DNA of 64,000 nt from Pontibacillus salipaludis (GCF_014642405.1 NZ_BMIN01000013.1:62001-126000), one strand, 5' to 3'. Shown: positions 26,539-35,311, counted from the stretch's first letter. A program made the numbers and translations. The notes: generated from the sequence alone by a model not told the origin.

Positions 26539-27867
26539 CTATAGAAAATCTGCTGATAGCTGAGCTAAAGGTGAACGCTCACCTTTAACTAGCTTTACGT
26601 GTCCACTTAAGTTTTGATCCTTAAATTTCTCTACTACGTGAATAAGACCGTTATTAAATTCATCTAAATAAGGATGGTCTATTTGATGAGGATCTCCTAA
26701 TAAGACGACTTTACTTCCCTCGCCAATCCTAGTTAGTATTGTTTTCACTTCATGCTTAGTAAGATTTTGAGCTTCATCAATAAGAATCAGCTGCTCAGGA
26801 ATACTTCTTCCTCTTATATAAGTTAGTGCTTCAACTTGTATTGAACCGATACCGGACAAGATTTGATCAAGTTCCCCCGGTTTCTTTACATCAAACAAAT
26901 ATTCCAAGTTATCATAAATCGGCTGCATCCAAGGTCTTAATTTCTCTTCTTTCTCCCCTGGCAGATAGCCTAAATCTTTCCCTAAAGGCACAATAGGACG
27001 GGCTACAAGAAGCTTTTTATAGAAACCATAATCTTCAATTTGCATAAGTCCTGCTGCTAAAGCAAGTAAAGTCTTACCTGTACCAGCTTTCCCAATCATC
27101 GTAACCAAAGGAATATCCCGCCTTAACAATAACTCCAAAGCCATGACCTGCTGAGCGTTCCTTGGCCTTATCCCCCATGCTTGTTCATTTTGGAACCTGC
27201 ACTTCTGCAGAAGACCTTCATGATGTCTTACAATGCCTATAGCGGAGTGAGAAGGATTAGCTCGGTTTTTTAAAATCATAAATTCATTTGGATGGAGAGA
27301 TGCTAACAACTCTTTCGATAGAGCTAATTCCCCCGTTTGGAAAAATAAATTAATTTCATCTTCATTCACATAAAGTTCCTTAAAACCATTTAGGATTGTG
27401 TCTTCATTGACGGCTCTTTCACTAAGAAAGTCTTCAGCAACAAGTCCAATAGCATCAGCTTTAATTCGCATTAACATGTCTTTTGAAACTAAAACAACTT
27501 GTCTTCCTGCGCTTTTATCCTTCTCCTCAAGATGCAAGTTAAGCGTGACCGCTAAAATCCGGTTATCATTTGTACGTTCCATAAACACTTCTTCTAGCTT
27601 CGTAAATGACCTGTGATTTAATTCAACTCTAAGTGTACCTCCACTTTCAAGTTGAACGCCCTCGTGGAGCTTCCCCATTAACCTCAACCGATCCATAATT
27701 CTTGACACTTCTCTGGCATTCCGCCCAACTTCATCCATGTTTCTTTTTTTTGAATCCACTTCTTCCAGTACGATGGCTGGAATAACGACCTCATTATGAC
27801 CAAAAGTATAAATTGATCGTGGGTCTTGTAACAACACGTTTGTATCTAACACATAAATTTTTTCCAT
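26539..27867 (-). CDS. ylaK: PhoH2: PIN-domain nuclease fused to PhoH ATPase
   Basis: 442-aa cytoplasmic protein with an N-terminal PIN RNase domain (residues 1-140; acidic residues in YVLDTNVLLQDP, VLEEVDSKKR, TNDNRILAV) and a C-terminal PhoH/RecD-like ATPase (about 225-440). Walker A is IGKAGTGKTLLAL, Walker B is LILIDEAQNLT. Characterised PhoH2 proteins unwind and cut RNA. Usually linked to stress and toxin-antitoxin-like contexts in other phyla, but here it is the standard Bacillus ylaK without an antitoxin partner. Divergent from ylaJ by about 120 bp. Confidence 0.93.
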   Translation of the reverse strand: MEKIYVLDTNVLLQDPRSIYTFGHNEVVIPAIVLEEVDSKKRNMDEVGRNAREVSRIMDRLRLMGKLHEGVQLESGGTLRVELNHRSFTKLEEVFMERTNDNRILAVTLNLHLEEKDKSAGRQVVLVSKDMLMRIKADAIGLVAEDFLSERAVNEDTILNGFKELYVNEDEINLFFQTGELALSKELLASLHPNEFMILKNRANPSHSAIGIVRHHEGLLQKCRFQNEQAWGIRPRNAQQVMALELLLRRDIPLVTMIGKAGTGKTLLALAAGLMQIEDYGFYKKLLVARPIVPLGKDLGYLPGEKEEKLRPWMQPIYDNLEYLFDVKKPGELDQILSGIGSIQVEALTYIRGRSIPEQLILIDEAQNLTKHEVKTILTRIGEGSKVVLLGDPHQIDHPYLDEFNNGLIHVVEKFKDQNLSGHVKLVKGERSPLAQLSADFL

Positions 27868-27988
27868 TCAGCCGCCTCCTGAGAATTGGTCTACATTGTT
27901 TGGCAAGGCTTCCTACTTCCACTATATGCTTGTATGTATAAAGTTAGACGAACTTCAAAATATAACAACAAATAAAGGAGTGAGAACT

Positions 27989-28594
27989 ATGAAATATATC
28001 TTCATAATTGGTTTAGCTATTGCTTTAACAGCCTGTCAATCAAATGAACAGGAAAGCCTGCCACAACAAGAGAACCAAAGCCCTACTATCCAAGTCCAAG
28101 ATTCTGATCCCGCTCCAAAAGAAAGAATGAGCAATCGAAAGCGTTCTAAACATTTAGCCAGAGTCGCTAATGAAGTGCCTGATGTTCATAAAGCTACCGC
28201 GGTCGTAGCAGGTCCATATGTAGTCGTCGCTATAGACGTGGATAAATCTCTAGATCGATCACGAGTGGGATCTATTAAGTATTCTGTAGCTGAAGCTTTA
28301 AAGAAAGATCCATACGGGAAAGACGCAATTGTCATTGCTGATGCTGATGGCTATGAGCGCGTTAAACAGATGGGCAAAAAAATAAGACAAGGACACCCTA
28401 TTCAAGGTATTACGGATGAACTTTCAGCTATTGTAGGAAGGTATATGCCAGAAGTTCCTGTACCAGAAAATAAGCCAACAGAACCAGATCAAGACAAAGG
28501 AAAATTGTCTACTGAGCAAAAAAATGAGCTTGAAGAAATTCAAGACGAACAATCCAATGATTATAAAGACAAAAAAACACCTAAATCTGATTAA
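27989..28594 (+). CDS. ylaJ: YhcN/YlaJ family sporulation lipoprotein
   Basis: A 201-aa lipoprotein of the YhcN/YlaJ family, seen in spore inner membrane and associated with germination in B. subtilis. Signal peptide MKYIFIIGLAIALTAC with lipobox LTAC (Cys 16), then a Gln/Pro-rich linker, the conserved core VANEVPDVHKATAVVAGPYV (about residues 55-75) and an acidic Lys/Glu C-terminal tail. Start ATG at 27989 follows AAAGGAG; the ORF opening at 27896 lacks a ribosome site. Likely expressed late in sporulation, inferred from the family. Confidence 0.9.
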   Translation: MKYIFIIGLAIALTACQSNEQESLPQQENQSPTIQVQDSDPAPKERMSNRKRSKHLARVANEVPDVHKATAVVAGPYVVVAIDVDKSLDRSRVGSIKYSVAEALKKDPYGKDAIVIADADGYERVKQMGKKIRQGHPIQGITDELSAIVGRYMPEVPVPENKPTEPDQDKGKLSTEQKNELEEIQDEQSNDYKDKKTPKSD

Positions 28595-28608
28595 GATTTA
28601 GGTGTTTT
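28574..28608. terminator. Bidirectional terminator of ylaJ and the next gene
   Basis: Perfect 14-bp stem AAAACACCTAAATC and complement (28574-28587, 28595-28608); includes the ylaJ stop codon. Confidence 0.9.
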
Positions 28609-28897
28609 GCTTTTCTAGCTCTTTTTCTTCTTCTTGCAATTCATTATAGTATTGAACCCCAAACTGAGAGCCTTCATCAACCATCTTCGTATTTTCAGTA
28701 TGGTCGAATTCAGGTACTCCTGCTTTCTCAACAGGAAGGTCCTCTTGGTTGTCTTTTTGAATGGAATTTTGAACTGTTGTTGATAAAGATTTAGCTCGCT
28801 CTTTTAAATCATTTCTTCTCTTCTCATCTTTAAGTACGTACATTGCAGCTCCTGCACTAGCAGCTCCAACTGCCGAATAAATCCAACGTTTTTTCAT
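28598..28897 (-). CDS. Small single-span membrane protein, function unknown
   Basis: 99 aa. The N-terminus MKKRWIYSAVGAASAGAAMYVLKDEKRRN is a short Gly/Ala-rich membrane segment followed by a charged helix, resembling the YtxH layout but not certain. The C-terminal half is acidic (ELQEEEKELEKQ). ATG at 28897 follows AAAGGGTG by 6 nt; the GTG at 28906 lies within that ribosome site. No counterpart in the B. subtilis yla cluster that I recall. Confidence 0.7.
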   Translation of the reverse strand: MKKRWIYSAVGAASAGAAMYVLKDEKRRNDLKERAKSLSTTVQNSIQKDNQEDLPVEKAGVPEFDHTENTKMVDEGSQFGVQYYNELQEEEKELEKQNT

Positions 28898-29140
28898 CCA
28901 TTTCACCCTTTCACCGTATTCTATTTAACCTTTTCCCATAAAAAGTTAGCTCTAAACAACCTATTTTAAACTTATAAATATCTTCTGTTCTGTAGATCTT
29001 CCCCACATAAAGTGACTTGTATAATAGAGAGTAGAGTATAAAAGTGGACATTCACATAACCGCTTATAGGTCACATATTAGTCGCTGATCCCCACTTCTT
29101 ACAAATTTTCGAACATCTATTAGTACATAAGAGACGAACA

Positions 29141-29149
29141 TGTTATAAT
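29141..29149 (+). promoter_or_regulatory. Extended -10 (TGTTATAAT) before ylaI
   Basis: A TGn-TATAAT extended -10, 37 bp before the ylaI ATG. No -35 consensus is visible, as expected for this class. Confidence 0.5.
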
Positions 29150-29185
29150 ACAAAAGCAAAGAGAGAAATAATTGAGGTGAAACCG

Positions 29186-29389
29186 ATGCGTGTAAAATGT
29201 GTATTATGCGATGATGTCCATTCGATCGACGGAAACTCTTTGCAAGCGAAACGTATGCGTAACAAACGGATTCATACGTATATGTGCCCAACCTGCAACG
29301 ATCGAATTGGAGAAAAGACAAATGCCAGAAAAGCAACAGGTAATTTTAATCTTTACAGAGAACCAAAGAATGATGAAAGTTTAATATAA
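29186..29389 (+). CDS. ylaI: YlaI, small zinc-ribbon-like protein (DUF2197)
   Basis: 67 aa with two CxxC pairs: CVLC (residues 5-8) and CPTC (about 40-43), a zinc-ribbon arrangement. Basic residues between them (KRMRNKRIHTY) suit nucleic acid binding, which is inference. ATG at 29186 follows GAGGTGA by 5 nt; the GTG at 29177 overlaps this site. Function unknown in the family. Confidence 0.85.
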   Translation: MRVKCVLCDDVHSIDGNSLQAKRMRNKRIHTYMCPTCNDRIGEKTNARKATGNFNLYREPKNDESLI

Positions 29390-29391
29390 AG

Positions 29392-29420
29392 AAAAAGCCT
29401 GCACGCTGTGCAGGCTTTTT
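29392..29420. terminator. Bidirectional terminator of ylaI and ylaH
   Basis: AAAAAGCCTGCAC and complement (29393-29405, 29408-29420) with A and T runs. Confidence 0.9.
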
Positions 29421-29424
29421 CTAT

Positions 29425-29805
29425 TTATGAGGCTTCAGTTTTCCTACCTTTTCGTTCATTGTGTAAACGTACTCTGTAAATTCCCAATACAAGCGAAGAA
29501 ACAAAAAGGCCTTCTGCAATTGGAAGGGACAACCCAAGTGGCACTGTTAAAATTGTGCACCCTGCAGCTAAAACAACGTAGATCACTGCAGATTTAAGGA
29601 CTGGTAACTTTTTAGCAAACCCTAATTTATAAGTTAGAATCGCTAAGCCTAGAATAATTAAGTATAAAAATAAAACGCTTCGAATAGCAAGCGCTACTTC
29701 ATCATCATTATTCAAATTGATTTCTCCACCTAACCTACTAAACAGAAAGCTGGCTACAGGCGACAGATCATTAGGAATTTGAAGAATATTACTCGCTTCA
29801 TTCAT
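29425..29805 (-). CDS. ylaH: YlaH-like membrane protein
   Basis: 126 aa with three membrane segments (about residues 40-58, 70-88, 92-110). Start segment ILQIPNDLSPVASFLFSRLG and the FAKKLPVLKSAVIYVVLAAG loop match YlaH-like proteins. The role is unknown. AGGGGGA precedes the ATG. Confidence 0.85.
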   Translation of the reverse strand: MNEASNILQIPNDLSPVASFLFSRLGGEINLNNDDEVALAIRSVLFLYLIILGLAILTYKLGFAKKLPVLKSAVIYVVLAAGCTILTVPLGLSLPIAEGLFVSSLVLGIYRVRLHNERKGRKTEAS

Positions 29806-29953
29806 CGGTGTTTCCCCCTATTACTCGTAACATAGATCTCTTTCTATCATACTAAATCTTCTGACTACCCGCCACCCTCTTATTGGATTCGTTTTCAAAA
29901 GAAGTAAAATACGATAAACTTGTTACTAGCATGCACACAAGAGGTGAACACAA

Positions 29954-30136
29954 ATGAAAAATGTAAACATTCCACTTTTTCTTCTAGCACTCTTAGCCGT
30001 ATTTTGTTTTATGTTAGTAGGGGTAGCTATAGGATACCGTTCAGTGATTTTTTCTCTACTATTTCTACTGTTAGGATTTTCAGTTATGGGCTTTGGCTTC
30101 GTGGTTAAGCGTAAGCAGCGTAATCAAGAAGCTTAA
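29954..30136 (+). CDS. ylaF: YlaF family small membrane protein (DUF5325)
   Basis: 60 aa, two membrane segments (about residues 5-25 and 30-50) and a basic tail KRKQRNQEA. AGAGGTGA precedes the ATG. Position next to ylaH agrees with B. subtilis ylaF, though typA, which separates the two there, lies 3 kb further on in this window. Confidence 0.78.
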   Translation: MKNVNIPLFLLALLAVFCFMLVGVAIGYRSVIFSLLFLLLGFSVMGFGFVVKRKQRNQEA

Positions 30137-30158
30137 CTTCTTACTTACTCCATTTCAG

Positions 30159-30206
30159 CAAAAGCTCAAGTACCTCCTAAAAGTCAGGAGTAAACTTGAG
30201 CTTTTG
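30159..30206. terminator. Bidirectional terminator of ylaF and the yczE-like gene
   Basis: CAAAAGCTCAAGT and complement (30159-30171, about 30194-30206) with an inner CTCCT/AGGAG pairing. Confidence 0.82.
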
Positions 30207-30786
30207 TAATGCGGCTTAAGCCTTTATCAAATATAGTAACAGACGGGCCTATTAGAAGAATAGCAACCCCTGTCCCTATACCTATAGGGCCCCCTATTAA
30301 CAAGGAAATAGCTAAAAGTATGAGGCTTACAACGGTTTTTGACATACCCAAACTAAAGCCTGTCAATTTACTGACCACAAACATCGATCCATCCACAGGG
30401 TTATAGGCAAATTTACTTCGCACGTAAATCGCCACACCAAGTCCTAATAGGAGAATACCAGCTATAAGTAAACTATATGCTAACCCACTGCTATCAACTT
30501 CCATTGAACTAAATACGCCATGAAGCCAAAAATCTATTCCTATACCGGTTACAACTGCTGTTCCAAGAGCCAATAGATCTGGTTTCTTACGTATTAAAAA
30601 GGCATTTATACAAACAAGCAAGAACCCGTTAATAACCTCCCAAGTTCCCGTAGTTAATCCAACAGCATCTGATAGCCCTACATTTAGAGAGTCAAAAGGC
30701 ATTGTACCTAGATTAGCTATAATTGTGAGGCTAATTCCAAGAGTCATAATTCATAACCCAATTAAGTAATAGAGTACTCTATTCAC
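30184..30786 (-). pseudogene. YczE-like integral membrane protein gene interrupted by an in-frame TGA at codon 12
   Basis: A perfect start exists at GTG 30786 (AAGGAGGGG 5 nt upstream) and reads MNRVLYYLIGL-stop-IMTLGISLTII. The TGA at 30751-30753 falls in the first membrane helix, where YczE-family proteins read straight through (GLLIMTLGIS-like). One base change from TTA would cause it. After the stop the frame stays open for 187 codons from ATG at 30747 with five more membrane segments (marks NLGTMPFDSLNVGL, VRSKFAYNPVDGSMFVVS). The ATG lies 3 nt after the TGA, so ribosomes could re-initiate and make a protein missing half of TM1. Either a recent pseudogene, a sequencing error, or programmed coupling. 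It follows suhB by 32 bp. Confidence 0.75.
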
Positions 30787-30818
30787 GTAGACCCCTCCTT
30801 ATTTAAAAAACGTTCCCA

Positions 30819-31625
30819 TTATTTCTTTAGTTCGATGTGTTTATCAATAATCTCTCGATGAATAGCAGGATTAGAAGCTATTATAGAATTAGTCGTTAAC
30901 ATGTTTACTTCTGTACCATCGGCTTTTGTAGTAATGCCCCCTACTTCATTTAAAAGCACAATCCCAGCAGCTACATCCCACGGAGCAAGACGCATTGTGA
31001 CGTAAGCATCCATATTTCCTTCTACGACATAGGCAAATTCTAATGCAGCTGATCCGTATGAACGTGTTCCTCTTACTTTTCTGATAAGCTCTTGCATTCC
31101 ATTCTTATCTACACGAGGATTTTCTGTAGCCCAAAAGGCATTTAAACCAACAATCGACCTTTCCAAAACAACATCAGATGAAAGAGGCGAAAGCTTTTGA
31201 TCATTTTTATAAGCTCCTTCACCACGCTTACTTTGATATAGAACGTCTCCCATAACATCGTAAATAAAGCCTATTTCGCCTATACCGTCGCTATATATCC
31301 CTACAGAAATAGCAAAGTTTTGTTTTTGATGAACGAAATTCATGGTCCCGTCAATTGGATCCACAATCCAAACGGTGCCATTCAAGTCCGCTAACTCATC
31401 GCCAAACCCTTCTTCTCCTAGAACGCGATGATCAGGGTATGTTTCTCGTATCTTTTTAGCAAAGAATTGCTCCGTGTTTTGATCAATCTCTGTAACAAGG
31501 TCATCCGGGGTGGATTTGGTCTCGATTACAAATGGTTCGTGCATTTTTGCTCGAATTCGTTCTCCAGCTTCTAAAATCCACTGTTTAGCTTGTTCAAAAA
31601 TAAGTTGCTTTTGTTGATCATTCAT
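30819..31625 (-). CDS. suhB: Inositol monophosphatase family protein (YktC/SuhB)
   Basis: Mg2+-dependent phosphatase; in B. subtilis YktC acts on inositol-1-phosphate and possibly NADP. 268 aa. Metal motifs: GEEGFGDE (about residues 68-75), WIVDPIDGTMNFVH (about 85-98) and APWDVAAGIVLLNEVGG (about 210-226). The ORF opens at 31700 but AAGGAG about 10 nt before ATG 31625 sets the start. A yczE-like gene follows after 32 bp, possibly in the same transcript. Confidence 0.93.
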   Translation of the reverse strand: MNDQQKQLIFEQAKQWILEAGERIRAKMHEPFVIETKSTPDDLVTEIDQNTEQFFAKKIRETYPDHRVLGEEGFGDELADLNGTVWIVDPIDGTMNFVHQKQNFAISVGIYSDGIGEIGFIYDVMGDVLYQSKRGEGAYKNDQKLSPLSSDVVLERSIVGLNAFWATENPRVDKNGMQELIRKVRGTRSYGSAALEFAYVVEGNMDAYVTMRLAPWDVAAGIVLLNEVGGITTKADGTEVNMLTTNSIIASNPAIHREIIDKHIELKK

Positions 31626-31755
31626 GCGAGTCGAACTCCTTTTATTAGTCAGGTTGATTACAATGGTATCAAAATTTTGGTATTCCTTCATCTTTTTCAC
31701 TTTTTATACGGAGTGCACCAGTAAATCGTTCTTTAGATAGCCTATCCCTGTAGAG

Positions 31756-31818
31756 TTCATGAATAGAGAAACGCTCCCGTCTACTTGTATGGAACGTAAG
31801 GTGGTCCTAGAAATCGTA
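31756..31818. repeat. Relic of the composite palindromic repeat family
   Basis: GAGAAACGCTCCCGTCTACTTG...GAACGTAAGGTGGTCCTAGAAAT aligns with the left end of copy A (GAGAAAGAGTTTCCGTTAGA...GAGCGTAAGGTGGCCCTTGAAAC). Only the end and the first arm remain; the complementary arm is missing. Confidence 0.5.
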
Positions 31819-31846
31819 AAAAAAGAACGAGCTATGAACTCGTTCT
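31818..31846 (-). terminator. Terminator of ykzI
   Basis: GAACGAG-loop-CTCGTTC (31825-31831, 31839-31845) followed by seven T on the minus strand. Confidence 0.85.
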
Positions 31847-31854
31847 CGGTATAG

Positions 31855-32043
31855 CTATGAAGTCAGGTGAACCCATTCCATCCTTAATTGTTCTAAACGC
31901 TCTTTGGATTGTCTTACTTGTTGGTTATCCTCTTCTTCCATCGCTTCAAAAAGTGTCATTAATTCATAATCAATTTCCATTTTCACAACAGGTAACCTCT
32001 CCATCACTTCCCTCTTACGCAGGCTATCCATTACTCGTTTCAT
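31855..32043 (-). CDS. ykzI: Small helical protein, probably YkzI
   Basis: 62 aa, fully helical and charged (EAMEEEDNQQVRQSKERLEQ), no membrane segment. Position between yktB and yktC/suhB equals that of B. subtilis ykzI. AGGAGG-type site precedes the ATG. Assignment rests mostly on position. Confidence 0.65.
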   Translation of the reverse strand: MKRVMDSLRKREVMERLPVVKMEIDYELMTLFEAMEEEDNQQVRQSKERLEQLRMEWVHLTS

Positions 32044-32233
32044 TTGCGACTCCTCCTAGAGAGCTCTTTTAGTATATATATGTGAAAACCTTCAAATCTG
32101 ACAAATGTTTTATTACTTTTATTTAACCAAATAGCGCCCGATTTAAACCTCAACCGTGCAGTTAGGCGCCTTGATAAGATCTATGATAGAATTTTATAGT
32201 ATAACGTTTGTAATGAAAGAAAGGAGTTCATAT

Positions 32234-32869
32234 ATGACACAGTTTAACGGATTTACAGAAAAAGATTTTGACGTTTTTAAAATTGATGGGCTTGAAGATC
32301 GTATGAGTGCATTAAAGAGTGAGGTTTCACCCAAATTAGAATCAATTGCAGAAGAGCTCGCACCTGCTTTAACAGCTTTAACAGGAGATGAAATGCATGT
32401 TCATGTGGCCAAACATGCCAGAAGAACAACCAATCCACCTAATGACACATGGGCTGCACTTGCAAGTAGCAAAAGGGGCTATAAGAAACTTCCTCACTTC
32501 CAAATCGGTTTATGGGAAAGTCATGTTTTCATTTGGTTTGCTATGATTTATGAAAGTCCAATTAAAGAAGACTATGCTCAAGTACTTAAGAAACATCAAG
32601 AAGAAGTTAGGGATCATATACCTGCTGATTTCGTTTGGTCAAAGGATCATACAAAACCTGGCGCAACACCTAATAAAGATTTAAACGAAAATGATTTCAC
32701 GCAACTGTTGGATCGTTTACAATCTGTAAAAAAAGCTGAAATTCTTTGTGGTATGCACATTGACCGAAATGATGTTATCCTTAAAGATCGGGATGCGTTT
32801 TTGAATAAATGTGAAGAAACATTCAACACCCTTTCTTACCTGTACCAGCTAACAAAAGAGGTCGGTTAA
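32234..32869 (+). CDS. yktB: YktB, UPF0637/DUF1054 family protein
   Basis: 211 aa cytoplasmic protein, function unknown. Family marks: FTEKDFDVFKIDGLEDRM at the start, HVAKHARRTTNPPNDTWAAL and HFQIGLWESHVFIWFAMIYE in the middle. The ORF opens at 32156, but AAAGGAG just before ATG 32234 gives the standard N-terminus. Followed by a terminator and then typA. Confidence 0.9.
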   Translation: MTQFNGFTEKDFDVFKIDGLEDRMSALKSEVSPKLESIAEELAPALTALTGDEMHVHVAKHARRTTNPPNDTWAALASSKRGYKKLPHFQIGLWESHVFIWFAMIYESPIKEDYAQVLKKHQEEVRDHIPADFVWSKDHTKPGATPNKDLNENDFTQLLDRLQSVKKAEILCGMHIDRNDVILKDRDAFLNKCEETFNTLSYLYQLTKEVG

Positions 32870-32914
32870 AGGTTTAAAAGGGTAAAAAGTTGTCAAAGCT
32901 ATTGCTTAGTTTCT

Positions 32915-32943
32915 TGAAAAACGCCTTCCACAGGCGTTTTTTC
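32915..32943 (+). terminator. Terminator of yktB
   Basis: AAAACGCC-loop-GGCGTTTT (32917-32924, 32933-32940) plus T-run. Confidence 0.85.
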
Positions 32944-33066
32944 ATGCTTGTAATGGATTAAACTTATGTAAATTATCACGCTAAACACAATTAACACCGT
33001 GATATATGTTATAATAACTTAGTTCAATGAGAACGCCATTCGAACTATAGAGGAGAGTATTAAGGA

Positions 33067-34893
33067 ATGAACGTAAGACAAGACCTAAGAAATATTGCAA
33101 TTATCGCCCACGTCGACCACGGTAAAACTACTTTAGTTGACCAAATGCTTCACTACTCTGGTACATTCCGTGATAATGAACACGTAGACGATCGTGCAAT
33201 GGATTCCAACGATCTTGAGAAAGAGCGCGGAATCACAATTTTAGCGAAAAACACAGCCATTTCATATAACGATACGCACATTAACATTTTAGATACACCT
33301 GGCCACGCCGACTTTGGCGGTGAAGTGGAACGGATTATGAAGATGGTAGACGGTGTACTACTTGTTGTTGATGCCTATGAAGGGTGTATGCCTCAAACTC
33401 GCTTTGTTTTAAAGAAAGCGCTAGAGCAAAAATTAACACCAGTGGTTGTATTAAATAAAATCGACCGTCCAAATGCCCGTCCAGAAGAAGTTGTTGACGA
33501 AGTATTAGACCTATTCATCGAATTAGGCGCAGACGAAGACCAGCTTGAATTCCCTGTTGTATATGCTTCTGCACTTCAAGGAACTTCAGGGGTTGAGCCA
33601 GAAGATCAACAAGAGACAATGGATCCAATTTTCACAACGATTATGGATAACATCCCTGCTCCAGTTGATAATTCTGACGAAGGATTACAATTCCAAATCA
33701 CGTTACTAGACTATAACGAATATGTAGGACGTATCGGCGTTGGACGTGTCTTCCGTGGAAGTATTGCTGTTGGACAACCAGTATCACTTATGAAGAAAGA
33801 CGGATCTGTTCAAAACTTCCGCATTTCGAAGCTGTATGGCTTCATTGGACTGAAACGTGTTGAAATTCAAGAAGCCAAAGCAGGTGACATTGTCGCAGTA
33901 GCTGGTCTTGAAGGAATTAACGTCGGTGAAACAGTAACGAGTCAAGATTCACCAGAAGCGTTACCGATCCCACGTATTGATGAGCCTACTCTTCAAATGA
34001 CGTTCCTAGTAAACAACAGTCCATTTGCTGGTAAAGAAGGTAAATTCATCACGGCGCGTAAGATTGAAGAACGCCTTCTAACACAGTTAGAAACAGACGT
34101 TAGTTTACGTGTTCAAGAAACAGAATCTCCTGATAAATGGATCGTAAGTGGTCGTGGTGAGCTTCACTTATCTATTCTGATTGAGAACATGCGCCGTGAA
34201 GGTTACGAGCTACAGATTTCAAAACCACAAGTAATCATCAAAGAAGTTGATGGTGTAAAATGCGAACCAATGGAACGCGTACAAGTGGACGTACCAGAAG
34301 ATTACCAAGGTACCGTTATGGAATCTCTAGGCTACCGTAAAGGTGAAATGTTAGATATGATGAACGATGGTAATGGCCAAGTTCGCTTAGAGTTCAAAGT
34401 CCCTTCCCGTGGCCTAATCGGTTATGCAACGGAATTCATGTCTCAAACGCGTGGTTACGGTATCCTTAACCATACATTTGATGGCTATGAGCCTGTTGTA
34501 GAAGGTTCAGTTGGTGGACGTCGTCGTGGAGTACTTGTTGCTCTAGAAAATGGTAAAGCCTCCACTTACGGAATCATGCAGCTAGAAGACCGCGGTACAA
34601 TCTTTGTTGAACCAACAACAGATGTATACGCAGGTATGATTGTTGGTGAGCACAACCGTGAGAACGACTTAACGGTAAACATCACGAAAGAAAAGCACCT
34701 TACAAATATCCGTTCAGCAAACAAGGACCAAACGAATACAATCAAAGGTGTTCGTAAAATGACGCTTGAAGAAGCGATCCAATACCTTGACGATGACGAA
34801 TTCTGTGAAGTTACACCAGAAAACGTACGTCTACGTAAGAAGATCCTAAACAAAAACGAACGTGAAAAAGACGCTAAAAAAGGTAAACAATAA
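33067..34893 (+). CDS. typA: Translational GTPase TypA/BipA
   Basis: Ribosome-binding GTPase of the EF-G family, involved in 50S assembly and growth at low temperature or stress. 608 aa. G motifs: AHVDHGKTTLVDQ (G1), RGITI (G2), DTPGHADFGGE (G3), NKIDRPNA (G4), YASALQG (G5). Then domain II, EF-G-like domains III and V, and the BipA-specific C-terminal domain with GMIVGEHNRENDLTVNITKEK. TATAAT at 33010-33015 may be its -10. In B. subtilis typA (ylaG) lies between ylaF and ylaH; here it is between yktB and yktA, a local rearrangement. Confidence 0.97.
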   Translation: MNVRQDLRNIAIIAHVDHGKTTLVDQMLHYSGTFRDNEHVDDRAMDSNDLEKERGITILAKNTAISYNDTHINILDTPGHADFGGEVERIMKMVDGVLLVVDAYEGCMPQTRFVLKKALEQKLTPVVVLNKIDRPNARPEEVVDEVLDLFIELGADEDQLEFPVVYASALQGTSGVEPEDQQETMDPIFTTIMDNIPAPVDNSDEGLQFQITLLDYNEYVGRIGVGRVFRGSIAVGQPVSLMKKDGSVQNFRISKLYGFIGLKRVEIQEAKAGDIVAVAGLEGINVGETVTSQDSPEALPIPRIDEPTLQMTFLVNNSPFAGKEGKFITARKIEERLLTQLETDVSLRVQETESPDKWIVSGRGELHLSILIENMRREGYELQISKPQVIIKEVDGVKCEPMERVQVDVPEDYQGTVMESLGYRKGEMLDMMNDGNGQVRLEFKVPSRGLIGYATEFMSQTRGYGILNHTFDGYEPVVEGSVGGRRRGVLVALENGKASTYGIMQLEDRGTIFVEPTTDVYAGMIVGEHNRENDLTVNITKEKHLTNIRSANKDQTNTIKGVRKMTLEEAIQYLDDDEFCEVTPENVRLRKKILNKNEREKDAKKGKQ

Positions 34894-34900
34894 AGTTTTT

Positions 34901-34937
34901 AAAAAGGCTGTTCTATTATGGAACAGCCTTTTTCCTT
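34901..34937 (+). terminator. Terminator of typA
   Basis: AAAAAGGCTGTTC and complement (34901-34913, 34921-34933) followed by T-rich tail. Confidence 0.92.
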
Positions 34938-34971
34938 TTGAATTATCTCTATATATTACCGAACAAACATT

Positions 34972-35008
34972 AAAAATGACTGAATCCATCTCTGGATTCA
35001 GTCATTTT
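34972..35008 (-). terminator. Terminator of yktA
   Basis: AAAATGACTGAATCC and complement (about 34973-34987, 34994-35008); T-run on the minus strand. Confidence 0.88.
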
Positions 35009-35021
35009 ACTATCTGAAAAC

Positions 35022-35300
35022 TTATACTTTTACTATATCGCCATCTGAAGCATCACGAGCTGCCTTTATCGTTTTATATAGAGAATAACCTGATTGTTGC
35101 TCAAATTCTGCTCCTAGAGTCTTCTCTTCACTCTTTGAAGGTACGATTTGCTTAAAACGAGTATAGGCAACCATCAAGTCTTCCCTCTTAACTCCTGACT
35201 CGTTTGCTTTCTCTACCAAGTTATAGAGGTTAACAACATCAATAATCTCTTCTGTACTCCAGTGTTCTGTATCTAACGGATAATTATAATCAGCACTCAT
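35022..35300 (-). CDS. yktA: YktA, UPF0223 family protein
   Basis: 92 aa helical cytoplasmic protein of UPF0223, function unknown. Marks: YNYPLDTEHWSTEEIIDVVN and YTRFKQIVPSKSEEKTLGAE. GGAGAG 5 nt before ATG 35300 sets the start (not 35324). It follows the nitronate monooxygenase-like gene by 11 nt, so the two form an operon. Confidence 0.9.
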   Translation of the reverse strand: MSADYNYPLDTEHWSTEEIIDVVNLYNLVEKANESGVKREDLMVAYTRFKQIVPSKSEEKTLGAEFEQQSGYSLYKTIKAARDASDGDIVKV

Positions 35301-35311
35301 AGTTTCTCTCC

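Noticed and set aside
26539-27867. Toxin-antitoxin module at the PIN-PhoH gene
   Set aside because: No small antitoxin ORF precedes it; it is the standard ylaK locus.
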